Source of the DNA: an uncultured Bacteroidia bacterium
GTDB taxonomy: Bacteria > Bacteroidota > Bacteroidia > Bacteroidales > UBA932
Direction: 5' to 3'
Assembly (NCBI GenBank): GCA_902785825.1
Contig: CACZZZ010000009.1
Span: forward strand, 62,001-126,000
DNA length: 64,000 nt
The notes under the pieces were generated by a model that was not told where the DNA came from, did no database searches, and saw nothing but the letters and a program-made list of their open reading frames with translations. The position numbers were made by a program, and so were the translations under genes. This document shows, piece by piece, positions 8,227-17,053 of the stretch; positions within the stretch are counted from its first letter, which is position 1; every line of letters starts with the position of its first letter.

Positions 8227-10887
8227 TTATTCAGTTTTATTAGAAATGTTTGATTCATCTTCTTTTCTCTCGCCCACAAACAACATCCCAGCCACAGCCA
8301 TAAGGATGAGCAGCAGCAATGTTATTGACGAAGCCTTCGACACCTTGGCGCTCATTGGATAGACCTTAGGATCGAAACGCATCACTATGTCATGCTCGCC
8401 GGCGGGAAGGACAGCTCCCCTGAATATCCAGTCTGCCCTGAAGAGTTCCAGCTCAGTCCCGGAACCATTCGAAGGATCCACACTGGCGTGCCAACCTTTC
8501 GGGTAATAGATCTCACTGAATATCACCGGGCGGTCAGCGGAAATATTGTAATGGTAGTGGAGCTCATTGGGGCTGTAATATGTCATCTCGATATGATCCT
8601 TCGCTTCGAGATCCTTCGCTTCGCTCAGGGTGACAAGAGAGGAACTTTGGGAACGAGACGGGATGGATCCCTTGAAGTCGGCGCCGATGATGGCGGTTGT
8701 CCTGAGGTCCGTGGAGGCGATAAGACCTATCTCGTCATCCGGAGTCGCGGCGTCCACGAAGTTGTCCACGAACCAGGCGTTGCCATAGGCATAACGGTTT
8801 ACAATAGGAGGAACCTCCTCTCCCACAATAAGATAACGAGTATTAAGAGCCGAGAGAACCTTTAGTTCCGGCAGGGCATTCTCCATGTCGCTATAGGTCT
8901 TGGCTCCTGAAAGGGCGCTGTAAGCGCTGTTGATTTCTTTGGAAAGATACCTGTCGATCAAATCCTGGTAGCGCTGGAGCTTAGCGGGGCTGTAACCTCC
9001 GATGTTCTTATGATAATAAGAGTTGTAGGAATCATTGAATATGTCCGTTGTGAGGTCCGCGACCCTGTATGAGGGATCCTTGTCTTCCAAAATGATCTTG
9101 TCAACGGGACGCATGTCAAAATGTTTGGCGGACTGCTTCGGGGTTATAAAGCTGTCATCGTTGAGATATCTCTTGCTGATCACAAACATGTTGACGAAGA
9201 CAAGCAGACATATTCCGACCATGGCCTCAACCCTCCTGGCCTTTCCGATTTGAGGATTGGAGGCGTATGTCTTAGGAGCCTTGGGCGGAATGCTATAAGC
9301 CCACAGGACAAGACCGAAGGTCATGACTATCAAGATCATAGACCATAAAGCGTCATTGACGAGCAGATGCCTGCGATCCGCTTTCAAAGCATCGACCAAC
9401 ACATCCTGCATGTTGGAATCCGAGGCTCCGGTGAACGATCCGGCAATCCCGGGGAAGAGGACGCAAAGCAGGCAGAAGCCAGCCGAAAGGGCAAGCGCGA
9501 TCCATCCGGCTTTCAGGAACTCTTTCTTTGAATATTCATTCTTCAGGATGCGATCCAGCACCAGGAATCCGAGCATCGGGAGAGTGAATTGAAGAATAAT
9601 CAGGGCCATTGAGACTGTCCTGAACTTGTTGTACATCGGAACATAGTCATAGAACAGCTTCGTGAACCACATGAAATGGCTTCCCAGTGCAAGGAACACG
9701 GCAAGAATCGTCGCCGCGAGCATCCACCATTTCTCCTTCCCCTTATAGAGGAACAATCCGAGCAGGAACAAGAACACTGTTATAGCTCCCATGTACATAG
9801 GCCCGGCAGTGAAGGGCTGCGGTCCCCAATAGAGCGGAAGGGACTTGGCTATCTCCCGGGGATTGCCCTGGCCGGCGCGCTTGAAGAGCTTGACCACCTC
9901 GGACTTGTCCGGATTGACAGATCCCGCGGAAGAACCTCCGTTGAAATTGGGGATCATCAGGTTGGGCAGCTCTTCCCAACCGTATGACCAAGATGTGGCG
10001 TAATCGATCTGGAGACCATCCTTGCTGACATTACCTCCGGTAGGGTGCGAGAGCTCAGTCCCGCCTCTCATCGTGTATTTGGTATATTCGTAAAGCGGAG
10101 CGAGCTTGTTGGCGTTGGTGCCGATTCCAGCCAATCCCAAGATAAGCAGAGCGAAAGAAGCGGCAAAGAACCGGCCGATCTTGGAACGTGATTCCTTGTT
10201 CGCGACAAGACTGATGAACAAGGCCACCACGTAAACGACTATCATCAAAGCGAGGTAATAGGTGATCTGCTGATGGTTAGCCTTGATCTGGAAGCTTAGG
10301 AACAGACCGAAAAGAGCCGCTCCCAGGAGAGTCGCCGGAAGCCACTTCTTCCAGCTTCCCTCTTTTTTTATCGCTTGCTTGTACGTGAATATCAGAGTAG
10401 CCAAGACCCAAGGCAGAAACGCCAAAGCCTGCATCTTGGTGTTGTGGCCGACTTGGATGATCTGGAAATTGTAGGAGCAATACGTGACAGCGATGGCTCC
10501 TCCAATAGCGAGGAACTTATCGACCCCAAGAGCCAGCATGAGCAGGAAAGCTCCAAGTAAAGAGATGAAAAGCCAGTTGGCCGGTCTTTTCCCCTTTAGC
10601 ATGAACCAATAAAGGTCGGAGGTAAGATCCCCGTCGCTTGAGGAACTGAACGAGGTGTTAGGCATGCCACCGAACATCGATCCGGTCCATCTGGGAGTGT
10701 CTCCGGGATTCGCGTTGTTGAAGTTACTGGTCTCCTTTGCCATGCTGTGATAGCCCACGATGTCGCTTTGGTTTACAACCTTTCCTGACAGAACCTGCGG
10801 GACCGTCATGTAAGCGAGAAGCAAGAAGAAGACCGCGATGCCGAGATATAAAGCGGCATTTTTAAGTATCTTGGAATCAAATTTCAT
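8227..10887 (-). CDS. YfhO-family polytopic membrane protein
   Basis: 886 aa from the ATG at 10887 (a GTG one codon upstream is also possible). It starts with a hydrophobic segment and PQVLSGKVVNQSDIVGYHSMA, then GSMFGGMPNTS, many transmembrane helices up to about residue 550, and a large extracytoplasmic beta-rich C-terminal part with a last helix (SITLLLLILMAVAGMLFVG). This is the YfhO layout; YfhO in Firmicutes glycosylates lipoteichoic acid as a GT-C enzyme, so glycan transfer outside the membrane is plausible here. It follows a glycosyltransferase gene after 5 nt. Near the C-terminal part, codons for SSLVTLSEAKDLEAKDH are supplied by a short interspersed repeat carried in frame. Confidence 0.88.
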   Translation of the reverse strand: MKFDSKILKNAALYLGIAVFFLLLAYMTVPQVLSGKVVNQSDIVGYHSMAKETSNFNNANPGDTPRWTGSMFGGMPNTSFSSSSDGDLTSDLYWFMLKGKRPANWLFISLLGAFLLMLALGVDKFLAIGGAIAVTYCSYNFQIIQVGHNTKMQALAFLPWVLATLIFTYKQAIKKEGSWKKWLPATLLGAALFGLFLSFQIKANHQQITYYLALMIVVYVVALFISLVANKESRSKIGRFFAASFALLILGLAGIGTNANKLAPLYEYTKYTMRGGTELSHPTGGNVSKDGLQIDYATSWSYGWEELPNLMIPNFNGGSSAGSVNPDKSEVVKLFKRAGQGNPREIAKSLPLYWGPQPFTAGPMYMGAITVFLFLLGLFLYKGKEKWWMLAATILAVFLALGSHFMWFTKLFYDYVPMYNKFRTVSMALIILQFTLPMLGFLVLDRILKNEYSKKEFLKAGWIALALSAGFCLLCVLFPGIAGSFTGASDSNMQDVLVDALKADRRHLLVNDALWSMILIVMTFGLVLWAYSIPPKAPKTYASNPQIGKARRVEAMVGICLLVFVNMFVISKRYLNDDSFITPKQSAKHFDMRPVDKIILEDKDPSYRVADLTTDIFNDSYNSYYHKNIGGYSPAKLQRYQDLIDRYLSKEINSAYSALSGAKTYSDMENALPELKVLSALNTRYLIVGEEVPPIVNRYAYGNAWFVDNFVDAATPDDEIGLIASTDLRTTAIIGADFKGSIPSRSQSSSLVTLSEAKDLEAKDHIEMTYYSPNELHYHYNISADRPVIFSEIYYPKGWHASVDPSNGSGTELELFRADWIFRGAVLPAGEHDIVMRFDPKVYPMSAKVSKASSITLLLLILMAVAGMLFVGERKEDESNISNKTE
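8595..8640 (+). repeat. Short interspersed repeat, copy 1, in frame inside the YfhO gene
   Basis: GATCCTTCGCTTCG occurs twice (8595-8608, 8610-8623) with a 15-nt period, followed by CTCAGGGTGACA. The core CTTCGC..CGCTCAGGGTGAC is shared with the copies at 38612 and 52711, all in the same orientation. Within the coding strand it yields LVTLSEAKDLEAKDH. The 15-nt tandem doubling keeps the reading frame. Confidence 0.8.
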
Positions 10888-10892
10888 CACGT

Positions 10893-12221
10893 TTATCTGG
10901 CTTTTGTCATTTCATCTAAAAACTTTGCAAGCTGCCTTGTGGTCGTACGGCGGTCATATTTGGAGATGTCCGAGGTGTTGTCCCTGAGCTCGTCGTTCTT
11001 GAACTCATCCCAGCAGAAGTCGATATAGGTACGGATATTCCTCTCCTCATGCCAGTCATAGACCACTCCTGAACCGGTCTCCCTGACCACATTCGCCATC
11101 GCCCCAGCTGTCTGACCGATCCCGAGAATAGGGCGGCGGGAAGCCAGGTACTCGAAAAGCTTTCCTGGCAGAACCGCCTCATATTCAGGCTCTTTCCGTA
11201 AGGGAAGAATCAACACGGAAGCGTTGCGCTGCTCTCTGACAGCGACCTCATGGCTTTGATAGCCTAAATTTATGAGATTATCTCCGAGGCCGGCCGACTG
11301 AATCGAGTCGAGAATCTCCTTATCAGTCTTACCTACTATCCTTATCCTCAACAAGTTCTTGAATTCCAAATCTTCCCGGCATTTATCCGACAAGACCTTC
11401 CACAAGACGTCCGGATTACCATCCGAGGCGAAAAGACCGGTGTGGGTAATGTTGAAATTCTCGTCGAAATCAATCTCCTTATTGAAGTCCTCCGGATCGA
11501 ACCCGTTGGTTATCAACTCGACAGGAGTTGAGGTCATCTCCTGGAACTCTTTCTGGACCATCGGCGAGACGGAAATCACCTTGGAGGCTCCGTCAAGAAC
11601 CTTTTTCTCCAGTTCGCAATGCTTTGCCTCAGACTTTGGAGTCAGGCCCAAATGCTTGAAATAAAACATCTTGGTCCAAGGATCCCGGAAATCCGCCAAC
11701 CACGGAAGTCCAGTCGCTTTGGAAAGTTCCAGGCCGATCAGGTGCATACTTTGCGGCGGCCCTGTGGTCACGATCGCGTCGACAGGATGATCCTTAAGAT
11801 AAGACTTGAGAAATCTTACCGACGGGCGGACCCACAACACTCTGGGATCCGGAATAAAGAAGTTACCGCGGATGTACAGGGAAAGGCGTTGTTTCCAAGA
11901 CTTCTTTCCTCCGTTGACCGGATTCACCTCTCCACCGTCAGAACCGGCTGTTAAGGTTTTAAGGTCAGTCGAGCTGCCTTTACCCATCAGCGCCCTATAG
12001 ATTCCATAAGGCTCGAATATTCGTCTTTTAACAATTTCCGCCTCAGGCGGAATCTCGGCGGCAAGAGTCTTGTCCACAGCCGTAAGTTCCGGATTCTCAG
12101 GAGTGTATATGACGGGCTGCCAACCTTCATTCGGAAGGTATTTGGCAAACTTGACCCATCGCTGCACTCCGGAACCTCCGGACGGCGGCCAATAGTATGT
12201 GATAATCAAGACTCTTCTCAT
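10893..12221 (-). CDS. GT4-like glycosyltransferase
   Basis: 442 aa from MRRVLIITYYWPPSGG, an N-terminal GT-B strand and glycine turn; a longer frame would add only 10 residues. The acceptor half runs to about 190 (ADFRDPWTKMFYF is a common motif in this Bacteroidetes subgroup). The donor half has ISVSPMVQKEF, LITNGFDPEDF, and LPLRKEPEYEAVLPGKLFEYLASRRPILGIG, where the E...PGKxFEYLA pattern binds the nucleotide sugar. No signal peptide, so it is cytosolic or membrane-peripheral. The substrate is unknown. It heads the operon with the YfhO protein, which suggests the two act on one envelope glycan. Confidence 0.85.
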   Translation of the reverse strand: MRRVLIITYYWPPSGGSGVQRWVKFAKYLPNEGWQPVIYTPENPELTAVDKTLAAEIPPEAEIVKRRIFEPYGIYRALMGKGSSTDLKTLTAGSDGGEVNPVNGGKKSWKQRLSLYIRGNFFIPDPRVLWVRPSVRFLKSYLKDHPVDAIVTTGPPQSMHLIGLELSKATGLPWLADFRDPWTKMFYFKHLGLTPKSEAKHCELEKKVLDGASKVISVSPMVQKEFQEMTSTPVELITNGFDPEDFNKEIDFDENFNITHTGLFASDGNPDVLWKVLSDKCREDLEFKNLLRIRIVGKTDKEILDSIQSAGLGDNLINLGYQSHEVAVREQRNASVLILPLRKEPEYEAVLPGKLFEYLASRRPILGIGQTAGAMANVVRETGSGVVYDWHEERNIRTYIDFCWDEFKNDELRDNTSDISKYDRRTTTRQLAKFLDEMTKAR

Positions 12222-12248
12222 CGTGAAAACCGGCTTTTCACCAATTTT

Positions 12249-12256
12249 CAAAGTTA
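12249..12256 (-). promoter_or_regulatory. -7 element TAACTTTG for the glycosyltransferase-YfhO operon
   Basis: A perfect TAnnTTTG on the minus strand, 27 nt before the ATG at 12221, in the 63-nt gap after mutS. No good -33 TTTG at the expected distance. Confidence 0.4.
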
Positions 12257-12284
12257 AGAAAAAAGACGGAATAATACCATACGC

Positions 12285-14930
12285 CTACACTCCGAGCTCG
12301 TCTTTCATCGAGCGGAGGAGATCGAAGGCCTGAAGAGGCGTCATGTTGTTCAGATCGGCCGAGGAGAGCTGGTCCCGAAGGGAAGAAAGTGTCGGATCAT
12401 CCAGCTGGAAGAAAGACAATTGGAGAGATCCATCGCTCTCTAGGGTTCCTGCTTTGGTCTGGACAGGCTTTTTAAGCTGGCCCTTCTTGGAACTGACAAG
12501 GTGCTCTGAATCATTCATTTCCAAGGCTTTCAAGGTCTTCTCGGCACTTTGTACGACCTCCTTCGGCATCCCGGCCATACGAGCCACATGGATCCCGAAA
12601 CTGTGGGCCGTGCCGCCTTCCTTAAGTTTGCGCAGGAATATAACTTGAGTACCGACCTCCTTTACCGCGATATGGAAGTTCTTGACCCTCGGGTATATCT
12701 CCTCAAGGTCATTGAGCTCGTGATAATGGGTGGCGAAAAGGGTCTTGGCGCCATGGCCATATTCATGGATATACTCCACGATCGCCCTGGCTATCGACAT
12801 GCCGTCGTAGGTCGATGTTCCCCTTCCGATCTCATCCAGAAGGACAAGGGAGCGGGAAGAAAGGTTGTGGAGGATCATGGAGGTCTCCAGCATCTCGACC
12901 ATGAAAGTTGACTCGCCGCGGGAGATGTTGTCGGAGGCACCGACACGCGTGAATATCTTGTCGAAATACCCTATCCTGGCGCTTTCAGCCGGGACGAAGG
13001 ATCCGATTTGGGCCAACAGCACGATCAAGGCGGTCTGGCGGAGCAAGGCCGATTTACCGGCCATGTTGGGTCCGGTGAGGATGATGATCTGCTGGTCCTT
13101 GTTGTCCAGGTGGACGTCGTTGGGGACATATTCCTCGCCCGGGGGCATCAGAGTCTCGATCACAGGATGACGACCGCCCTTGATGTCAAGGGTCAGGTCC
13201 TTTGTCATCTCCGGACGGCAATACTTATTCTCGACCGCGAGAGTCGCGAATCCTCTCAGAACATCGATCCTGGCGATTATCCGGCAATTTGTCTGGATCG
13301 CCGCGATGTTCTTTTGGATCTGGGCGACAATATCTGAATATATCTTCGTCTCAAGCGCGTAGATCCTGTCTTCAGCGCTCAGGATTTTCTCCTCATATTC
13401 CTTCAGCTCGCCGGTTATGTAACGCTCGGCCCCCACAAGGGTCTGCTTGCGGATCCACTCCGGTGGAACAAGGTCCTTGAAAGTGTTGCGAACCTCGATA
13501 TAGTAACCGAAAACGTTGTTGTAACCTATTTTAAGAGAGGTGATTCCGGTTCTTTCAGCCTCACTTTGCTGAAGCCTGAGAAGATAGTCTTTCCCGCCGG
13601 AAGATATGTCCCTGAGCTCATCCAGCTCCTTGTCAACACCCTTGCCGATAACCGGTCCTTTCCCCACAGCGGCGGCAGGCTCAGGATCCATCACCCGGAC
13701 GATCTCTTCCCTTAAGGCGGAGCAGTCTCTCATGCCCGCGGAAAGGGTCTCCAAGGCCTTCACCCCGCTGTCCTTGCATATTCCGGACACAGGCACCATC
13801 CTCTCAAGACCGCGGCTGAGCTGCATCACTTCCCTTGGCACAATCCTTCCCATCGCGGCCCGGGAAATGATCCTCTCAAGGTCACCTATCCCACCGATCA
13901 GGTCGCGGACACTCTCCCGCTGCTCGTCATTCTTCGTGAAATATTCAACAACATCCTGACGATCAGATAGTTCCTTCACATCCATCACCGGCATGGCAAT
14001 CCAGTTCCGAAGGAGCCTGGAACCCATGGGCGAGGAGCATTTGTCGATCACGGAGACAAGGCTCACGCCTTCCCCGCCGGCCGCTGAACCCAGCAACTCT
14101 AGGTTGCGCATGGTGAACTTGTCCATCCAGACGAACTTGTCGCCATCGATCCTGGAAATTGAACAAATATTCCCGAGACCGGTGTGCTGGGTCTGCTCAA
14201 GATACACCATCAAGGCCCCGGCGGAGCAGATCCCGAGGGGATATCTCTCTACTCCGAATCCCTTGAGGGAGTCCACCTTAAATTGCTTTTTAAGCCTCTC
14301 GAGGGCAGCTTCATATACGAAAGCCCACTCCTCAACAGTAGAGATGTAGAGGTTTTCCCCGTATCTTTGGCGCACACCTTTATCGTAACCTCTCTGAACT
14401 ACAATCTCTTTGGGATTAAGGGACGACAAGAGGGTTCCGATATAATCCAGTGAACCCTGAGCCACCTGGAATGAGCCTGTGGACACATCCAGGAAAGCCG
14501 CCCCGCACTCGTCCTTGTCGAAAGACAGCCCGGCCAGGAAGTTGTTCTCCTTTTGATTGAGGAGCTGGTCATTAAAGGCGATTCCCGGGGTGACAAGCTC
14601 CGTAACTCCCCTTTTCACGAGTTTTTTGGCGAACTTGGGATCCTCAAGCTGGTCACAGACAGCGACTTTGTACCCAGCCCTGACAAGTTTAGGAAGGTAA
14701 GTGTCCAGAGCGTGGTGGGGGAATCCCGCCATCTCGACATAACCCTTGTCTCCATTGGATTTCCGGGTCTGGACGATACCGAGAACCTTGCTGACAAGCA
14801 CCGCGTCGTCCGAATATGACTCATAAAAATCCCCGACCCTGTAAAGCAGCACCGCCTCGGGGTACTGTGCCTTCACAGAGAAGAATTGCTTGATCAGCGG
14901 GGTGTCCTCGGGAGCCTTCCCTTTCGCCAT
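12285..14930 (-). CDS. mutS: DNA mismatch repair protein MutS
   Basis: 881 aa, starting MAKGKAPEDTPLIKQFFSVK; the upstream GTG adds only seven residues. The mismatch-reading motif Phe-x-Glu is in LYRVGDFYESY. Connector, lever and clamp domains follow, then the ATPase with Walker A GPNMAGKSALLRQ, Walker B LVLLDEIGRGTSTYDG and the signature THYHEL. The C-terminus ends with a short HTH-like dimer/tetramer segment (LNNMTPLQAFDLLRSMKDEL) that matches the usual end of the family. It binds mismatches and recruits MutL. Divergently transcribed from the GH97 gene, with its own -7 box. Confidence 0.97.
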   Translation of the reverse strand: MAKGKAPEDTPLIKQFFSVKAQYPEAVLLYRVGDFYESYSDDAVLVSKVLGIVQTRKSNGDKGYVEMAGFPHHALDTYLPKLVRAGYKVAVCDQLEDPKFAKKLVKRGVTELVTPGIAFNDQLLNQKENNFLAGLSFDKDECGAAFLDVSTGSFQVAQGSLDYIGTLLSSLNPKEIVVQRGYDKGVRQRYGENLYISTVEEWAFVYEAALERLKKQFKVDSLKGFGVERYPLGICSAGALMVYLEQTQHTGLGNICSISRIDGDKFVWMDKFTMRNLELLGSAAGGEGVSLVSVIDKCSSPMGSRLLRNWIAMPVMDVKELSDRQDVVEYFTKNDEQRESVRDLIGGIGDLERIISRAAMGRIVPREVMQLSRGLERMVPVSGICKDSGVKALETLSAGMRDCSALREEIVRVMDPEPAAAVGKGPVIGKGVDKELDELRDISSGGKDYLLRLQQSEAERTGITSLKIGYNNVFGYYIEVRNTFKDLVPPEWIRKQTLVGAERYITGELKEYEEKILSAEDRIYALETKIYSDIVAQIQKNIAAIQTNCRIIARIDVLRGFATLAVENKYCRPEMTKDLTLDIKGGRHPVIETLMPPGEEYVPNDVHLDNKDQQIIILTGPNMAGKSALLRQTALIVLLAQIGSFVPAESARIGYFDKIFTRVGASDNISRGESTFMVEMLETSMILHNLSSRSLVLLDEIGRGTSTYDGMSIARAIVEYIHEYGHGAKTLFATHYHELNDLEEIYPRVKNFHIAVKEVGTQVIFLRKLKEGGTAHSFGIHVARMAGMPKEVVQSAEKTLKALEMNDSEHLVSSKKGQLKKPVQTKAGTLESDGSLQLSFFQLDDPTLSSLRDQLSSADLNNMTPLQAFDLLRSMKDELGV

Positions 14931-14950
14931 GGTAAAAGATTTTACTACCA

Positions 14951-14958
14951 CAAATGTA
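14951..14958 (-). promoter_or_regulatory. -7 element TACATTTG for mutS
   Basis: A perfect TAnnTTTG on the minus strand, 20 nt before the mutS ATG, identical to the -7 box of the ribosomal unit at 43524. No TTTG at -33. Confidence 0.5.
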
Positions 14959-14990
14959 CGAATTTTATTAGAATTGTTTATTTTTACACT

Positions 14991-15005
14991 TCAGAGTCAC
15001 TCTGA
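14991..15005. repeat. Inverted repeat TCAGAG-TCA-CTCTGA in the mutS/GH97 interval
   Basis: A perfect 6-bp inverted repeat with a 3-nt centre, 18 nt before the GH97 ATG. The position suits an operator or a 5'-UTR hairpin, but no regulator is identified. Confidence 0.3.
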
Positions 15006-15023
15006 CCACAGAATTCAAGAATT

Positions 15024-17021
15024 ATGGGTAAAACACTGAAATCATTATTCTGCTTCGCCATCCTGGCGATATGCATTCCTCTGACGGCATTTGCCGCGAA
15101 GACGTCCTGGACTCTCGCTTCGCCGAACGGAAAGATTAAAGCCGAGATAAAGGCTGATGGAAAAGTTTCATATTCAGTCACTTTCGAAGGAAAAACCGTC
15201 CTGGCTCCTTCCGAAATAGCCATGGTTCTGGACAATGGGTCCACCTTTGGAGAAGGCAAAGTCAAGAAAACCTATTCCTGGAAGAATGAGGACAAGGCTA
15301 TTCCTGCCATCGCTTACAAGAAAGCGACCGTGGATGACATCTACAACTGCCTCGCGATAAGCTTCAAGGACTATTCGATCGAGTTCCGCGCTTACGACAA
15401 CGCCGTCGCTTACAGGTTCGTCTCCACCGCGAAGAAAGGCAAGTTCAAAGTCAAAAGCGAGAAAGCCGAGTTCAATTTCCCTCAGGATTGGATGGCTTGG
15501 GTGCCATACGTCAGGGACGGGGAAACATTTGAGGATCAGTTCACTAATTCTTTTGAGAACTATTACCAGCACATTAATCTATCAGCATGGGACACAAAGA
15601 GGCTGGCGTTCCTTCCGCTTGTGGTTGACGCTTTTGACGGGGTCAAGGTGATGATCACCGAGTCTGACCTGCGTGACTATCCGGGTCTCTACCTCAACGG
15701 TAAAGGCGGAAAATCCCTTTACGGGGTCAACGCCACTGTTCCCGACAAGACAGAGATCGGCGGCCACAACATGCTTCAGGGCGTTGTGAAGAGCCGTCAC
15801 GACTACATCGCCTCCGCCCAGGCCGGCAGGAGTTTCCCCTGGAGGATTGTGGGAATATTCGAAGAGGAGAAGGACCTCGTGAACTCTGACCTGACCTGGC
15901 TGCTCGGCACCCCGGCCGACAAGAACGCCGATTGGAGCTGGATCAAGCCCGGAAAGGTGGCTTGGGACTGGTGGAACGACTGGAACATCTACGGTGTTGA
16001 TTTCAAGTCCGGAATCAATAACGAGACTTACAAATACTACATCGATTTCGCCTCCAAGCACGGCATCGAGTACGTCATCCTCGACGAGGGCTGGGCTGTC
16101 AACAAGAAGACGGACCTCTTCCAGATCGTGCCTGAGATAGACCTCAAGGAACTCCTCGCCTACGCTAAATCCAAGAATGTGGGACTCATCCTCTGGGCTG
16201 GCTATAAGGCCGTTGATAAGGACATCGAGGGTGTGTTCAAGCACTATTCGAAAATGGGTGTCAAGGGCTTCAAGGTCGATTTCATGGACCGCGATGACCA
16301 GCTTGTCATGCAATTCTACGAGAATGTAGCCAAGACAGCCGCCAAGTACCACCTGATGATAGACTTCCACGGAGCCTTCAAGCCCTCAGGGCTCGAGAGG
16401 ACTTATCCGAATATTATCAACTACGAGGGTGTCGCCGGATTGGAGCAGATGAAATGGGGCGCCAGGGAATATGACCAGGTCACCTACGACGTGATCATCC
16501 CGTTCGTCAGGATGGCCGCCGGAAGGATGGACTACACCCAGGGTGCGATGATCAACTGCACAAAGGGCAGGGCCTATCCCAACAACTCCTCACCTATGAG
16601 CCAGGGCACCCGCTGCCGCCAGCTCGCCGAGTACGCCATCTTTGAGGCCCCGCTGACCATGCTTTGCGACTCCCCGTCCAATTACATGTCTGAGCCCGAG
16701 TGTACCGACTTTATCGCCGCCTTCCCGACCGCGTGGGACGAGACCGTCCCTGTCTGCGGCAAGATCGGGGAATATGTCGCCATCGCCCGCCGCAAGGGCA
16801 ACGACTGGTATGTGGGAGCCCTCACCGGCTGGGATGAGAAAGACCTCGTCCTCGACCTCGGCTTCATCGGCAAGGGCAAGATGACCATCTTCCAGGATGG
16901 TGTAAACGCCCACAGGGCAGCCCAGGACTACAAGAAAGTCATCAAGGACCTTCCTGCTGACGGTAAAGTCCAGATCCACATGGCTCCCGGCGGTGGTTGG
17001 GTCGCCAAGATCTCCAGATAG
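15024..17021 (+). CDS. GH97 glycoside hydrolase, probably retaining (alpha-galactosidase-like)
   Basis: 665 aa with a signal peptide (MGKTLKSLFCFAILAICIPLTAFA). An N-terminal beta-super-sandwich is followed by a TIM barrel from about residue 290 (WSWIKPGKVAWDWWNDWN) and a C-terminal sheet. GH97 contains inverting alpha-glucosidases (SusB), which use Glu bases, and retaining alpha-galactosidases, which use an Asp nucleophile on beta strand 4. Here strand 4 has KGFKVDFMDRDDQ with an Asp in place, and the HE of the inverting type is HG (MIDFHGAFKPSG), so a retaining mechanism is inferred. The acid/base is probably in NYEGVAG. An EEP-family gene follows after 32 nt. The product is probably periplasmic. 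Confidence 0.9.
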   Translation: MGKTLKSLFCFAILAICIPLTAFAAKTSWTLASPNGKIKAEIKADGKVSYSVTFEGKTVLAPSEIAMVLDNGSTFGEGKVKKTYSWKNEDKAIPAIAYKKATVDDIYNCLAISFKDYSIEFRAYDNAVAYRFVSTAKKGKFKVKSEKAEFNFPQDWMAWVPYVRDGETFEDQFTNSFENYYQHINLSAWDTKRLAFLPLVVDAFDGVKVMITESDLRDYPGLYLNGKGGKSLYGVNATVPDKTEIGGHNMLQGVVKSRHDYIASAQAGRSFPWRIVGIFEEEKDLVNSDLTWLLGTPADKNADWSWIKPGKVAWDWWNDWNIYGVDFKSGINNETYKYYIDFASKHGIEYVILDEGWAVNKKTDLFQIVPEIDLKELLAYAKSKNVGLILWAGYKAVDKDIEGVFKHYSKMGVKGFKVDFMDRDDQLVMQFYENVAKTAAKYHLMIDFHGAFKPSGLERTYPNIINYEGVAGLEQMKWGAREYDQVTYDVIIPFVRMAAGRMDYTQGAMINCTKGRAYPNNSSPMSQGTRCRQLAEYAIFEAPLTMLCDSPSNYMSEPECTDFIAAFPTAWDETVPVCGKIGEYVAIARRKGNDWYVGALTGWDEKDLVLDLGFIGKGKMTIFQDGVNAHRAAQDYKKVIKDLPADGKVQIHMAPGGGWVAKISR

Positions 17022-17053
17022 TCTCCAAGATAGATTCCAAGAACCTATTGGTT

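Noticed and set aside
8595..8640. CRISPR-like repeat
   Set aside because: Only two head units without spacers, no cas genes in the window, and the same core occurs singly elsewhere.
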